In this document: piece by piece, positions 6,158-15,000 of the stretch
Position numbering within the stretch: the stretch's first letter is position 1
Layout of the letters: each line of letters starts with the position of its first letter
Origin: Acidobacteriota bacterium
GTDB taxonomy: Bacteria > Acidobacteriota > Terriglobia > Terriglobales > Acidobacteriaceae
DNA: 15,718 nucleotides
Assembly (NCBI GenBank): GCA_021779695.1
Contig: JAJYAE010000063.1
Span: 1 to 15,718 of the forward strand
Reading direction: 5' to 3'
The notes under the pieces: generated by a model
The model's database searches: none
What the model was told of the DNA's origin: nothing
Seen by the model: the letters and a program-made list of their open reading frames with translations, nothing else
Program-made: the position numbers and the translations under genes

Positions 6158-7480
6158 ATGGCGACCGAGAAAACTTTCTATCTTGAGACCTTCGGCTGCC
6201 AGATGAATGCTCATGACTCGGAAAAGGTCATTGGCACTCTGCAGCAGCAAGGGTATCGACAGGTCGAGTCCGAGGAGGACGCCGGCCTGATCCTGTACAA
6301 CACCTGCTCCATTCGCGACAAGGCGGAGCAGAAGGTCTTTCACCGTCTCAACGATTACAAGAAGCTGCAGAAGGCTGGAAAGCGTTTTGGCGTCCTGGGA
6401 TGCGTGGCGCAGCAAGAAGGCGAAAAGATCTTCGAGCGGGCTCCCTATGTCTCGCTGGTTTCGGGCTCAGCTTCGTACCGGCGGCTTCCGGAGATGTTGG
6501 AACGGCTGGAAGCGGGGGAGACGCGCGTCACGGGACTCGACGACCGGAGCACGGAAGAGACTTTTGAAACAGAGTTCACCGCCCGGCAGAATCCCTATCG
6601 GGGCTATATCACCATTATTGAGGGTTGCGATAAATTTTGTGCCTACTGTGTTGTCCCTTACACACGGGGCAAAGAGCGCAGCCGCAGTTCCTCCTCCGTG
6701 CTGGCAGAGGCCCGACGCATCGTCGACCAGGGCTATTCGGAAATCCAGCTGCTTGGACAAAATGTGAATAGCTACAAGGATCCGGAAGGGAAGTTGAGTT
6801 TTGCGGATCTTCTGGCTGAGGTCGGGCTGGTAAAAGGCATTCGGAGGGTTCGTTTCACAACCAGCCACCCACGGGACTTCACGCCAGATATCGTGGAAGC
6901 CATTGACGCAGTCCCCACCCTGTGTGACCACGTGCATTTGCCGGTTCAGTCTGGTTCCAGCAACGTCTTGAAACGGATGGCGAGGGAATATACGCGGGAG
7001 TGGTACCTGGAGCGCATCAGTTGGATGAAAGCTGCAAAACGGCCGATCTCGCTCTCTACCGACATCATTGTGGGATTTCCAGGCGAGACGGAAGATGATT
7101 TCATTCAGACGATGGACCTGCTGGCTGAGGTGCAGTACGATTGCGTCTTCGGTTTCAAATACTCGGCGCGGCCCAATACTCCCGCGCTGGTGATGATTGA
7201 CTCAATTTCAGAAGCGGAAAAATCCCTCCGTCTGCAGCGGCTATTGGATCGACAGCGCGAGATTCAAAGGGTTAATTATTCAAAGCAGATTGGGGAAACT
7301 CTTGAAGTGATGGTTGAAGGAGTAAACCCGGCCCGCGGCCAGATTGCAGGCCGCAGCACGCAGAACAAATCGGTCAACTTTACGATGACCTCGCCCATCT
7401 CTCCGGCTCCAGGCAGCTACCTGATGGTGAGGATCACCGGCGCGTTTCCCAACAGCCTCGTGGGCGAGGCGGTCGAATAG
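6158..7480 (+). CDS. miaB: tRNA-2-methylthio-N6-dimethylallyladenosine synthase MiaB
   Basis: The 440-residue enzyme adds the methylthio group to i6A at position 37 of tRNAs that read UNN codons, using two iron-sulfur clusters and SAM. All landmarks are present. In the N-terminal UPF0004 domain, Cys14 (FGCQMN), Cys50 (YNTCSIR) and Cys82 (GCVAQ) hold the auxiliary cluster. In the radical-SAM core, Cys157, Cys161 and Cys164 occur in EGCDKFCAYCVVPYTRG. A C-terminal TRAM domain runs from about residue 375. ATG 6158 is chosen because the family sequence (TFYLETFGCQMN) starts immediately after it. ATG 6128, with AGGGAAG at 6113-6119, has a better ribosome binding site and would add ten residues. 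The DUF151 gene follows after 20 bases, so the two are likely co-transcribed. Confidence 0.95.
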   Translation: MATEKTFYLETFGCQMNAHDSEKVIGTLQQQGYRQVESEEDAGLILYNTCSIRDKAEQKVFHRLNDYKKLQKAGKRFGVLGCVAQQEGEKIFERAPYVSLVSGSASYRRLPEMLERLEAGETRVTGLDDRSTEETFETEFTARQNPYRGYITIIEGCDKFCAYCVVPYTRGKERSRSSSSVLAEARRIVDQGYSEIQLLGQNVNSYKDPEGKLSFADLLAEVGLVKGIRRVRFTTSHPRDFTPDIVEAIDAVPTLCDHVHLPVQSGSSNVLKRMAREYTREWYLERISWMKAAKRPISLSTDIIVGFPGETEDDFIQTMDLLAEVQYDCVFGFKYSARPNTPALVMIDSISEAEKSLRLQRLLDRQREIQRVNYSKQIGETLEVMVEGVNPARGQIAGRSTQNKSVNFTMTSPISPAPGSYLMVRITGAFPNSLVGEAVE

Positions 7481-7500
7481 AGCCCGAGAGAGGGATTCCG

Positions 7501-7989
7501 ATGGATATCGAGGTTAGAATTCGGGGTTTGATGGTCGATCCGGCCACAAATATGCCAATCGTCGTTCTGAAGGACGTCGGGTCGGATGCTGTGATGCCTA
7601 TCTGGGTCGGCCCGTTTGAGGCCAATGCGATTGCCATTGAGATTGCGAAAGAAAGCGGGCAGCGGCCGCTGACGCACGATTTACTGCGGAACGTCATCCA
7701 TCACTTGAACGCTGAACTGGAAAAGGTGGTCATCACCGATCTGCGGGAGGACACGTTCTATGCGGCGTTGTGGCTCAGGCAGCAAGGCGAGTCTGTGATG
7801 GTGGACGTTCGCCCATCTGATGCCATCGCGCTTGCACTCCGGTCGGATTGCCCAATCTACGTTTCGGAGAAAGTGATGGAGGCTGCGAAGCTGAGCCCAA
7901 CGATTGCGCCGGAAGGTGCATCCTCCGAGCAATTGAAAGGCTGGCTGGAAGGTCTCAACGACGAAGACCTTGGGCGATACAAGATGTAG
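7501..7989 (+). CDS. Bifunctional nuclease family protein (DUF151)
   Basis: The 162-residue protein matches the DUF151/BFN domain along almost its whole length: VRIRGLMVDPATNMPIVVL at the start, MPIWVGPFEANAIA (residues 32-45), RPLTHDLL (about 55-62), and VDVRPSDAIALALRSDCPIYV near 101-121, followed by a short acidic tail. The family is named after a plant protein with DNase and RNase activity; the biochemical role in bacteria is not settled. A clear ribosome binding site (AGAGAGGG, ending six bases before ATG 7501) and the 20-base gap from miaB point to a miaB-bfn operon, which would suit a role in RNA metabolism. That role is inference. No T-rich terminator follows; the next 367 bases contain no gene. 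Confidence 0.88.
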   Translation: MDIEVRIRGLMVDPATNMPIVVLKDVGSDAVMPIWVGPFEANAIAIEIAKESGQRPLTHDLLRNVIHHLNAELEKVVITDLREDTFYAALWLRQQGESVMVDVRPSDAIALALRSDCPIYVSEKVMEAAKLSPTIAPEGASSEQLKGWLEGLNDEDLGRYKM

Positions 7990-8356
7990 CGCTAGTCTTT
8001 GAAAAAGAAGGGAATCGAACGCGCCGGAGGAGCTGGCTGCATCTCGCCGGGGTCTTTCGTGGGTCGCGCGACTGGCGGATTGCGAGTTTACAGAATATAC
8101 GTTATCGGACATACTGTCCCCGGAACCTACCGGGACTGTTCGAGCTGATCCTTACACCCTTCCTTCGGGTTTGGCTCCTTCATGCTGTCTCGCCATCCCG
8201 GGATACTGTTTCCATCGAGTAAGCGTCAGGGACGTTGAGACGGTTCCTCATTGCTATGAGCGCAGGCTCTTTCAACCGCCGTGGTTCCTTTCAAGTTACC
8301 TGCGGTCACTATATGGCGCCTTGAACTTGATGACTTAGAGGGGCGGGCGCGCTATA
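7990..8356. other. 367-base gap without a gene, rich in inverted repeats
   Basis: No convincing reading frame or tRNA is present on either strand. The second half holds several short inverted repeats. GGAC (8107-8110) can pair with GTCC (8116-8119), or the region 8116-8123 can pair with CCGGGAC (8130-8136). AACC (8274-8277) can pair with GGTT at 8242-8245 or at 8283-8286. GAGC/GCTC (8258-8261, 8266-8269) forms a small stem. TCAAGTT (8291-8297) and AACTTGA (8324-8330) are a perfect 7-bp pair just before the AGAGGGG ribosome binding site (8337-8343). GGTTCCT and CTTTCAA each occur twice (8242, 8283; 8269, 8288). The stretch may be a structured 5' leader or a small RNA gene. Confidence 0.45.
8087..8115 (+). 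promoter_or_regulatory. Candidate promoter ahead of the AAA+ ATPase leader
   Basis: TTTACA (8087-8092, five of six matches) and CATACT (8110-8115, four of six) are 17 bases apart. Transcription from here would give a leader of about 235 bases before GTG 8357, covering all the inverted repeats in the gap. TATAGT at 8353-8358 overlaps the start codon and is a less likely promoter. Confidence 0.3.
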
Positions 8357-9688
8357 GTGACTCAGCATCCTGATTCCAATGTGGTGGAGGCACTCACCTT
8401 GCTCACTGATTCCCCGATCGAACCTGTCGAGTTAGCGACACCGGGTCCCCGCCCACGGAAACTCTCTGAGATGGGCGTCCGTGAGACGACCCTGGAAGAT
8501 ATCGCGTTGAAGGCCTTGTATCTAACCGGACCTTTTTCCGTTCTGGATCTGGCGGAAAAGATGTGTGTCGGGTTTGAAGTGGCCACTGAGCTCATGAACC
8601 GGCTGCGCGGAAAGCTGCTTTGCGAAGTGACGGGCATGAGCGTGAATGTGCCAAACATTGCGATTACATCGCAGGGCCGTTCGAGGGCGCTTGAACTCCT
8701 GAGCCAGAGCCAATACTCGGGAGCTGCACCCGTTTCTCTGGCGAGCTATGTGGAACTGGTCAGAAAGCAAAGTGTGCGGAATCTGACGGTTGGGCCCAAG
8801 GAGGTTGAAAAGGCCTTTGCTCACATGGTCTTTGAGCCCAAAACACTGGCGCAATTTGGAACTGCGCTCAATTCCGGGGCTCCGATCTTCCTGTACGGTC
8901 CCCCGGGTGTGGGCAAAACAGCGGCAGCTGAGACGATGTCGCGAGTGGTTTCAGGCGACGAGGTGTGGGTCCCCCATGCGGTGGAGATTGATGGTCAGAT
9001 TATCACCATCTTCGATCCGGTGATCCACCGCAAAAGACCTGCATCGGGTGGAATTGAAACGGACACCCGTTGGGTGTTTTGCCATCGCCCGACGGTGATT
9101 GTTGGTGGCGAGCTGACAATCGATATGCTGGATCTTCAATTCAATCAATCCACCCGGTTCTATGTCGGCCCGCCTCAGATGAAGGCAAACAATGGTGTCC
9201 TGATTATTGATGACTTTGGGCGCCAGCGTATCTTGCCCGAGGAGCTGCTGAATCGCTGGGTGGTGCCTCTGGATCGGCGAGTCGAGTTCCTCACTCTGGC
9301 AGGCGGCCGGAAGATTGAAGTTCCCTTTGAGATGCTAGTGGTTTTTGCGTCGAATCTGGATCCAACGCGGGTGATGGATCCGGCGTTTCTGCGCAGAATT
9401 CAGACGAAGATCCACATCGGCGCAGTGAAAGACGAACATTTCCACGAGATCTTTCGTCGCGTGGCCGAGGAGCATCATGTCGAGGTGCGGAAAGAACTTG
9501 TGGACGATGTGATCGACTTCATCAAGAATACGCTCAAACAAGGGCTGCGATCCTGCTACCCGCGTGACTTGATGAACCAGATGGTATGGGCTGCGCGCTA
9601 TGAAGGCCGAGAGCTCAAGATCAACAGAGATTCTTTGACTCGCGCGGTGGACTCCTACTTTGTGCCCAAAGTCGAAATGAGCGAATAG
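8357..9688 (+). CDS. AAA+ ATPase with N-terminal helix-turn-helix-like region
   Basis: The 443-residue protein has two parts. Residues 40-115 look like a winged-helix fold (LKALYLTGPFSVLDLAEKM, then a helix and TSQGRSRALELL), followed by a linker SQYSGAAPVSLASYVELV (118-135). Residues 145-440 form a MoxR-like AAA+ module with Walker A GPPGVGKT (181-188), Walker B VLIIDDFG with Asp285-Asp286, sensor-1 Asn333 in FASNLDPT, and an FLRRI segment that may supply the arginine finger. Homologues I recall are annotated as an ATPase with chaperone activity linked to Flp pilus assembly, but no pilus gene lies here, so the role is open. GTG 8357 is the first start after an in-frame stop at 8336-8338; AGAGGGG (8337-8343) is 13 bases away. 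ATG 8471 is a poorer alternative. Confidence 0.82.
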   Translation: MTQHPDSNVVEALTLLTDSPIEPVELATPGPRPRKLSEMGVRETTLEDIALKALYLTGPFSVLDLAEKMCVGFEVATELMNRLRGKLLCEVTGMSVNVPNIAITSQGRSRALELLSQSQYSGAAPVSLASYVELVRKQSVRNLTVGPKEVEKAFAHMVFEPKTLAQFGTALNSGAPIFLYGPPGVGKTAAAETMSRVVSGDEVWVPHAVEIDGQIITIFDPVIHRKRPASGGIETDTRWVFCHRPTVIVGGELTIDMLDLQFNQSTRFYVGPPQMKANNGVLIIDDFGRQRILPEELLNRWVVPLDRRVEFLTLAGGRKIEVPFEMLVVFASNLDPTRVMDPAFLRRIQTKIHIGAVKDEHFHEIFRRVAEEHHVEVRKELVDDVIDFIKNTLKQGLRSCYPRDLMNQMVWAARYEGRELKINRDSLTRAVDSYFVPKVEMSE

Positions 9689-9787
9689 ACCTGGCGAGGG
9701 ACGGCACGGTTGAAGTTTTGAATCGGGCCACCATTCCGTCTGCGCCTGTGTTTGATCGGCTCTGCTTCCCGGTGGGGGCTACTGAAC

Positions 9788-9796
9788 TGCTATACT
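9788..9796 (+). promoter_or_regulatory. Extended -10 promoter of pckG
   Basis: TGCTATACT combines the TG extension with a -10 hexamer (TATACT, five of six). Extended -10 promoters need little from the -35 region, and only a weak TTCCCG (9766-9771) is found upstream. The predicted start near 9803 gives a leader of about 68 bases to ATG 9871. This separates pckG transcription from the ATPase gene, whose stop is 100 bases upstream. Confidence 0.5.
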
Positions 9797-9870
9797 TTCC
9801 GGCAGCTTAAAGGCGGTCTCTGGCCGTCATGAAGTACTGTAGCTGGTGCCGTGAGGGGCCTGTCACGTCA

Positions 9871-11712
9871 ATGAAAACCGCACAGGATTCTGTTCTATCG
9901 CAGATTCACGTTGAACCGCCGACCAAGAACAAACATCTGATCCGCTGGGTCGAGAAGATGTCTGATTTGTGCCGACCCGAATCGATTCATTGGGTAGACG
10001 GCTCAAATGCCGAATACGATGCGATTTGCAGCCAACTCGTGTCTTCCGGGACGTTTGTTCGTCTGAACAAGAAGGACTGGCCTGGCTGCTACTACGCAAG
10101 GTCGGTGCCGGGCGATGTGGCGCGCGTTGAGGACCGCACCTTCATCTGTTCCCTTTCGCGTGATGGAGCCGGGCCTACCAATAATTGGGAAGATCCGTAT
10201 GTGATGCGCCGCCGGCTGAAGCAATTGTTTCGCGGTTGCATGCAGGGCCGAACGATGTATGTGCTGCCGTTCAGCATGGGGCCGGTGGGCTCACCCATGT
10301 CGGCGATTGGAGTGCAACTGACGGACTCAGCCTACGTGGTAGCCCAAATGCGCACGATGGCGCGAATTGGCGCACCAGTCTTTGCGGAGATCGACAAGGA
10401 CGAAAAGCGAGTTGTGCCGTGCATGCATTCGGTTGGCATGCCATTAAAGCCGGGACAGGAGGATGTGCCCTGGCCCTGCAATGAAACCAAGTACATTGTG
10501 CACTTTCCTGAGACAAGGGAGATTTGGTCCTATGGCTCGGGATATGGAGGCAACGCACTGCTCAGCAAGAAGTGTTTTGCCTTGCGCATCGCCTCCAATA
10601 TTGCCCGGGATGAGGGCTGGATGGCCGAGCACATGCTGATCCTGGGCGTGGAGAGTCCTGAAGGTGAAAAGACGTACGTGGCAGCCGCCTTCCCTTCTGC
10701 CTGCGGAAAGACGAATTTTGCCATGATGATTCCGCCGAAGGCGATGAAGGGCTGGAGGGTTTGGACGGTTGGCGATGACATTGCCTGGATTCGGCCGGAT
10801 GCTCAAGGCAGGTTGCGCGCCATTAATCCTGAAGCGGGATTCTTTGGAGTCGCACCCGGAACGGGTGAACACACCAATCCCGTAGCGATGGCGACCCTGG
10901 CCCGCAATTCGATCTTTACGAATGTAGCGCTGACGCCGGATGGAGGCGTGTGGTGGGAGGGGATGACAAAGAAACCACCAGCAGAGTGCCTTGACTGGCG
11001 AGGCGAGCGATGGACGCCAGAGATTGGGCAGGAGACGGGGCGCACGGCGGCGCATCCCAATGGGCGGTTTACTGCGCCTGCCGCTCAGTGTCCGACCATC
11101 GATCCTGACTGGGAGTCGCCGGAGGGTGTACCGATCAGCGCAATTATCTTTGGCGGGCGGCGCTCAACGACGCTACCTCTGGTCTATCAGGCTTTCAATT
11201 GGTCCAGCGGAGTTTATGTCGGCGCCACGATGGGTTCTGAGATGACGGCAGCCGCAAATGGGGTTCTGGGGCAGGTGCGACGCGATCCGATGGCAATGCT
11301 TCCCTTCTGCGGATATCACATGGGCGACTATTTTCGCCATTGGATCAAGATGCAGCGCGAATTAGAAGTGACACCGCGCATTTTTCATGTCAACTGGTTT
11401 CGCAAGGACGAGAATGGGCAGTTCCTCTGGCCAGGATACGGCGAAAACATGCGCATACTGCGGTGGATTGTGGATCGTGTGCACGGCCGCACGCAGGGCC
11501 GTGAGACGCCGATTGGCTGGGTGCCGCACTACGAGGATATCGATTGGTCAGGCACGAGTTTCTCGCGTGTCTGTTTTGACGAGCTGCTTCACATTGACCG
11601 CGCGGCATGGAAGCGCGAAGTGATATCGCATGAGGAGCTTTTCATCAAGTTGCACGATCACCTGCCGCCCGAGATGATCTACGAGCGGGAGTTGCTGATT
11701 TGCCGTCTGTGA
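9871..11712 (+). CDS. pckG: Phosphoenolpyruvate carboxykinase, GTP-dependent
   Basis: The 613-residue enzyme converts oxaloacetate and GTP to PEP, CO2 and GDP, the first committed step of gluconeogenesis. It belongs to the GTP family seen in animals and mycobacteria, not the ATP family of E. coli. Diagnostic features are GPTNNWEDP, the SETKYI-like [25 protein letters not shown] block, the kinase-1 loop FPSACGKTN at residues 274-282 with reactive Cys278, the metal-binding GDDIAW motif at 301-306, and GGRRSTT. Length equals the family norm and no motif is missing. ATG 9871 places the N-terminus where family similarity begins ([10 protein letters not shown] follows shortly). ATG 9829 would add 14 residues that fit no family pattern, although it has AAAGGCGG upstream. 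Neither start has ideal spacing. The gene appears monocistronic. Confidence 0.96.
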   Translation: MKTAQDSVLSQIHVEPPTKNKHLIRWVEKMSDLCRPESIHWVDGSNAEYDAICSQLVSSGTFVRLNKKDWPGCYYARSVPGDVARVEDRTFICSLSRDGAGPTNNWEDPYVMRRRLKQLFRGCMQGRTMYVLPFSMGPVGSPMSAIGVQLTDSAYVVAQMRTMARIGAPVFAEIDKDEKRVVPCMHSVGMPLKPGQEDVPWPCNETKYIVHFPETREIWSYGSGYGGNALLSKKCFALRIASNIARDEGWMAEHMLILGVESPEGEKTYVAAAFPSACGKTNFAMMIPPKAMKGWRVWTVGDDIAWIRPDAQGRLRAINPEAGFFGVAPGTGEHTNPVAMATLARNSIFTNVALTPDGGVWWEGMTKKPPAECLDWRGERWTPEIGQETGRTAAHPNGRFTAPAAQCPTIDPDWESPEGVPISAIIFGGRRSTTLPLVYQAFNWSSGVYVGATMGSEMTAAANGVLGQVRRDPMAMLPFCGYHMGDYFRHWIKMQRELEVTPRIFHVNWFRKDENGQFLWPGYGENMRILRWIVDRVHGRTQGRETPIGWVPHYEDIDWSGTSFSRVCFDELLHIDRAAWKREVISHEELFIKLHDHLPPEMIYERELLICRL

Positions 11713-11781
11713 TGAGGTCCGCATAAGCAACCACGTCAAAAGCCAGCCCGTAGGCGGTTCTGGATTGCCAGGAGCGCCTGC

Positions 11782-11805
11782 GACGCCTCGCATGCGCCTG
11801 GCGTC
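11782..11805 (+). repeat. Inverted repeat downstream of pckG
   Basis: GACGCC (11782-11787) and GGCGTC (11800-11805) can form a 6-bp stem with a 12-base loop, about 70 bases after the pckG stop. The loop itself contains GCATGCGC, which may fold further. No T-run follows, so a role as pckG terminator is only a possibility. Confidence 0.35.
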
Positions 11806-11859
11806 TGACTACCGGGTTATGGGATGCTGGGGGAAAATGATCGTCTGAAACGAAAAGAC

Positions 11860-11890
11860 TTGAATGCGCTCTTTCATTTTCCGTTATATT
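11860..11890 (+). promoter_or_regulatory. Candidate gltB promoter
   Basis: TTGAAT (11860-11865) and TATATT (11885-11890) lie 19 bases apart, or 18 if TTATAT is taken as the -10, in the most AT-rich patch of the 335-base pckG-gltB spacer. The leader to ATG 12048 would be about 150 bases. It contains a possible long-range pairing of CGGGC (11920-11924) with GCCCG (11964-11968), but I recognise no riboswitch. The rest of the spacer (11713-11859) shows only the inverted repeat at 11782-11805. Confidence 0.4.
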
Positions 11891-12047
11891 AAAATTGTCA
11901 GCAATATCCCAGACAAGGCCGGGCACGCAATCGCGAGCCTCACAAAGACAACTCCATGGCGACGCCCGTTGGGAATTGCCATGCTAGCTGTGTATCTTTA
12001 CGCCAGCAACCGCTCGACGCACTACATTACGAAGTCAGAAGGTAGCC

Positions 12048-15000
12048 ATGAACACACAGGATTCTCATCTCCGCATCCCTCAGTCCCAGGGCCTTTATGA
12101 ACCGAGTAACGAACACGATGCCTGCGGCATGGGACTTGTGGCAAGTATTCGCGGAGAGAAAAGCCACGAGATTATCCGCAAGGGCTTAGAGGTACTGATT
12201 AATCTGACTCATCGCGGCGCGGCAGGAAGTGATCCGGAGACGGGCGATGGTGCGGGCATCCTGATTCAGATTCCTCATGTGTTTTTTGCGCGCGAGTGCG
12301 GCGAGTTGGGGTTGCAGCTGCCCGAGGCCGGAGCTTACGGCGTAGCCATGTGTTTTCTGCCGGTGGACAAGCACAGCCGGCTTCAATGTGAGGGTGTTTT
12401 TGAGCGTATCGCCCAGGAAGAAGGATTGTCGGTGGTGGGATGGCGCGATACGCCGGTGAATGGAGATGCGATCGGCCGCGAGGCGCGCGCGTCGCAACCC
12501 TACATCGAGCAGCTTTTCCTTGGACGTCCCGCAGGCCTGGATGAAGAGAGCTTCGAGCGGTTGCTGTATCGGGTGCGGCGTCGGACGGAAAATGAGATGG
12601 CTGCGTCGGAGATCGAGGGCAAGGAAGACTTTTACATCCCTTCCCTTTCCTGCCGGACCATTATCTACAAGGGGCTGATGCTCGCTCCACAGATTGAGAA
12701 GTTCTATTTTGAGCTGGCGAATCCGCTGGTCACAAGCGCGCTCTGCCTGGTCCATCAGCGCTTTTCTACAAACACATTTCCAAGCTGGAGGCTGGCGCAT
12801 CCCTATCGCTACGTGGCGCACAACGGGGAAATCAATACAATTCGCGGCAACGTGAGCTGGATGAATGCGCGGCAATCAGTGTTTGACAGTCCTCACTTTG
12901 GCGAACAGATTGACAATCTGTTTCCTGTGGTCGTTCCCGGTGGCAGCGACTCGGCTTCGCTGGATAATGCGGTCGAGTTTCTGTATCAAAGCGGCCGCTC
13001 CCTGCCGCATGTGATGGCTATGCTGATACCTGAAGCATGGGCCGCCAATCCCGACATGGATGAGGACAAGCGGGCCTTTTACGAGTATCACGCTTCATTG
13101 ATGGAGCCATGGGATGGTCCGGCCGCCATCGCGTTTACGGATGGCCGCGTGATTGGTGCGACCCTCGATCGCAATGGCCTTCGTCCAGGCCGATACATTG
13201 TGACCAAAGATGACCTTGTGGTCCTGGCATCTGAGGCGGGCGTGATCGACGTTCCCGCGGAGGACATCCGCAAGAAGGGACGACTGCAGCCCGGACGCAT
13301 GTTCCTGGTGGACACGGTGCAGAAGCGCATCATTTCTGACGCAGAGATCAAGAAGGAACTTGCGTCGCGCCAGCCGTACAGCAAATGGCTGCAGGAACAG
13401 CAGGTAACGATGGATCAGTTGCCTGAGCCATCTCGCGTCATCGCTTCGAACCAGGAGACGCTGCTCCGCAGACAGCGTGCTTATGGGTACAGCGAGGAAG
13501 ATTTGCGGATTTTGCTGGCGCCGATGGGCGCCAAAGGGGAGGAGCCGGTTGGCTCCATGGGCACAGATGTTCCGCTGGCCTGTCTCTCCGATCATCCGCA
13601 GCCGCTCTTCAACTATTTCCGGCAGCTTTTTGCGCAGGTGACAAATCCACCGATCGATCCCATCCGGGAAGAGTTGGTGATGTCACTGATCAGCTATATC
13701 GGAACCGAGCGGAACATTCTGGATGAGATGCCAGAGAACTGTCACACGCTGAAGCTGCCGCATCCCATCCTGAGCAATCGCGATCTGGAGAAGCTTCGTC
13801 GTATTTCTTCGGGCGATCTGCTTGCGACAACGCTTCCGGCACTCTTTCGGGCAGCGGACGGTGAGGCTGGTCTGCGCCAGAGCCTCGAGGACTTGAGCAG
13901 TCGTGCAGCCCATGCCGTGAACTCAGGCTACACGTTGTTGATTCTCTCCGATCGCGGCGTGGATTCGACTTATGCTCCGATCCCGAGCCTGTTGGCCATG
14001 GCCGCTGTGCATAACCGGCTTGTGCGCGACAAGACCAGAACTCAGGTTGCCCTCATCATTGAGAGCGGTGAGCCTCGTGAAGTGATGCACTTCGCATTGC
14101 TGATTGGTTACGGGGCCAGCGCGGTGAATCCGTATCTGGCGATTGAAACCCTGCATGATCTGAAGCGCAGGGGGCTGCTGCCGCATAACGTTACGGGAAA
14201 TCAGGCGGAGAAGAACTTCATCAAGGCCATCAACAAGGGCTTGCTGAAGACCTTCTCGAAGATGGGTATCAGTACGCTGCAAAGCTACCGCGGCGCACAG
14301 GTGTTTGAGGCAGTGGGGCTCAATGAAACTCTGGTCAACGCGTACTTCCCGGGGACCGCGTCGCGCATTGAGGGCGTGGGGCTGGATGTGCTTGCGCGCG
14401 AGGCGCAGTTGAAGCACGCCTATGCCTTCCAGCCATTGACCGAATCAGAGACGGAACTCGTTGTGGGTGGCCAATATCAATTCCGCATCAATGGTGAGTA
14501 TCATCTTCTGAATCCTCTGACGATCAGCAAGCTGCAGCATGCAGTTCGCCAGAATAATCCGACCACCTTCCAGGAATACACCGATCTTATTGACAACCAG
14601 AACCGCAACCTTTGCACTCTGCGTGGACTTCTGCAGCTGAAATATGCGGAAAAGCCCATTTCGCTCGAAGAGGTTGAGCCCGCGAAGAATATCGTCCGTC
14701 GGTTTACGACGGGAGCGATGAGCTTTGGTTCAATCAGCAAGGAAGCACACGAAACGCTGGCCATCGCGATGAATCGAATTGGAGGCATGTCCAATACAGG
14801 TGAAGGCGGAGAGGATGAAGAGCGCTTCAAGCGAGATCAGAACGGTGACTTGCGCCGCAGCGCGGTCAAACAGGTAGCCAGCGGACGGTTTGGAGTAACG
14901 ACCAATTATCTGGTGAACGCCGACGAGCTCCAGATCAAAATGGCGCAAGGAGCGAAGCCTGGCGAGGGCGGCCAATTGCCCGGTCACAAGGTGGACGAGG

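Noticed and set aside
8010..8020. GGGAATCGAAC, which resembles the reverse complement of a tRNA T-arm
   Set aside because: The flanking bases cannot form the T-stem and no anticodon arm or acceptor stem can be built around it on either strand.
8195..8204. 10-bp palindrome ATCCCGGGAT as an operator site
   Set aside because: It is a single copy, has no spacer typical of a regulator site and includes a self-complementary CCCGGG that is common in GC-rich DNA.
7848..8222. 124-codon plus-strand frame running from inside the DUF151 gene into the gap
   Set aside because: It starts inside a well-supported gene in another frame and its product is Arg-rich without a domain; it does not explain the gap.
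11864..12100. 78-codon plus-strand frame upstream of and overlapping gltB
   Set aside because: It has no ribosome binding site, its first part covers the putative promoter and it overlaps the well-supported gltB start out of frame; the product has no recognisable domain.
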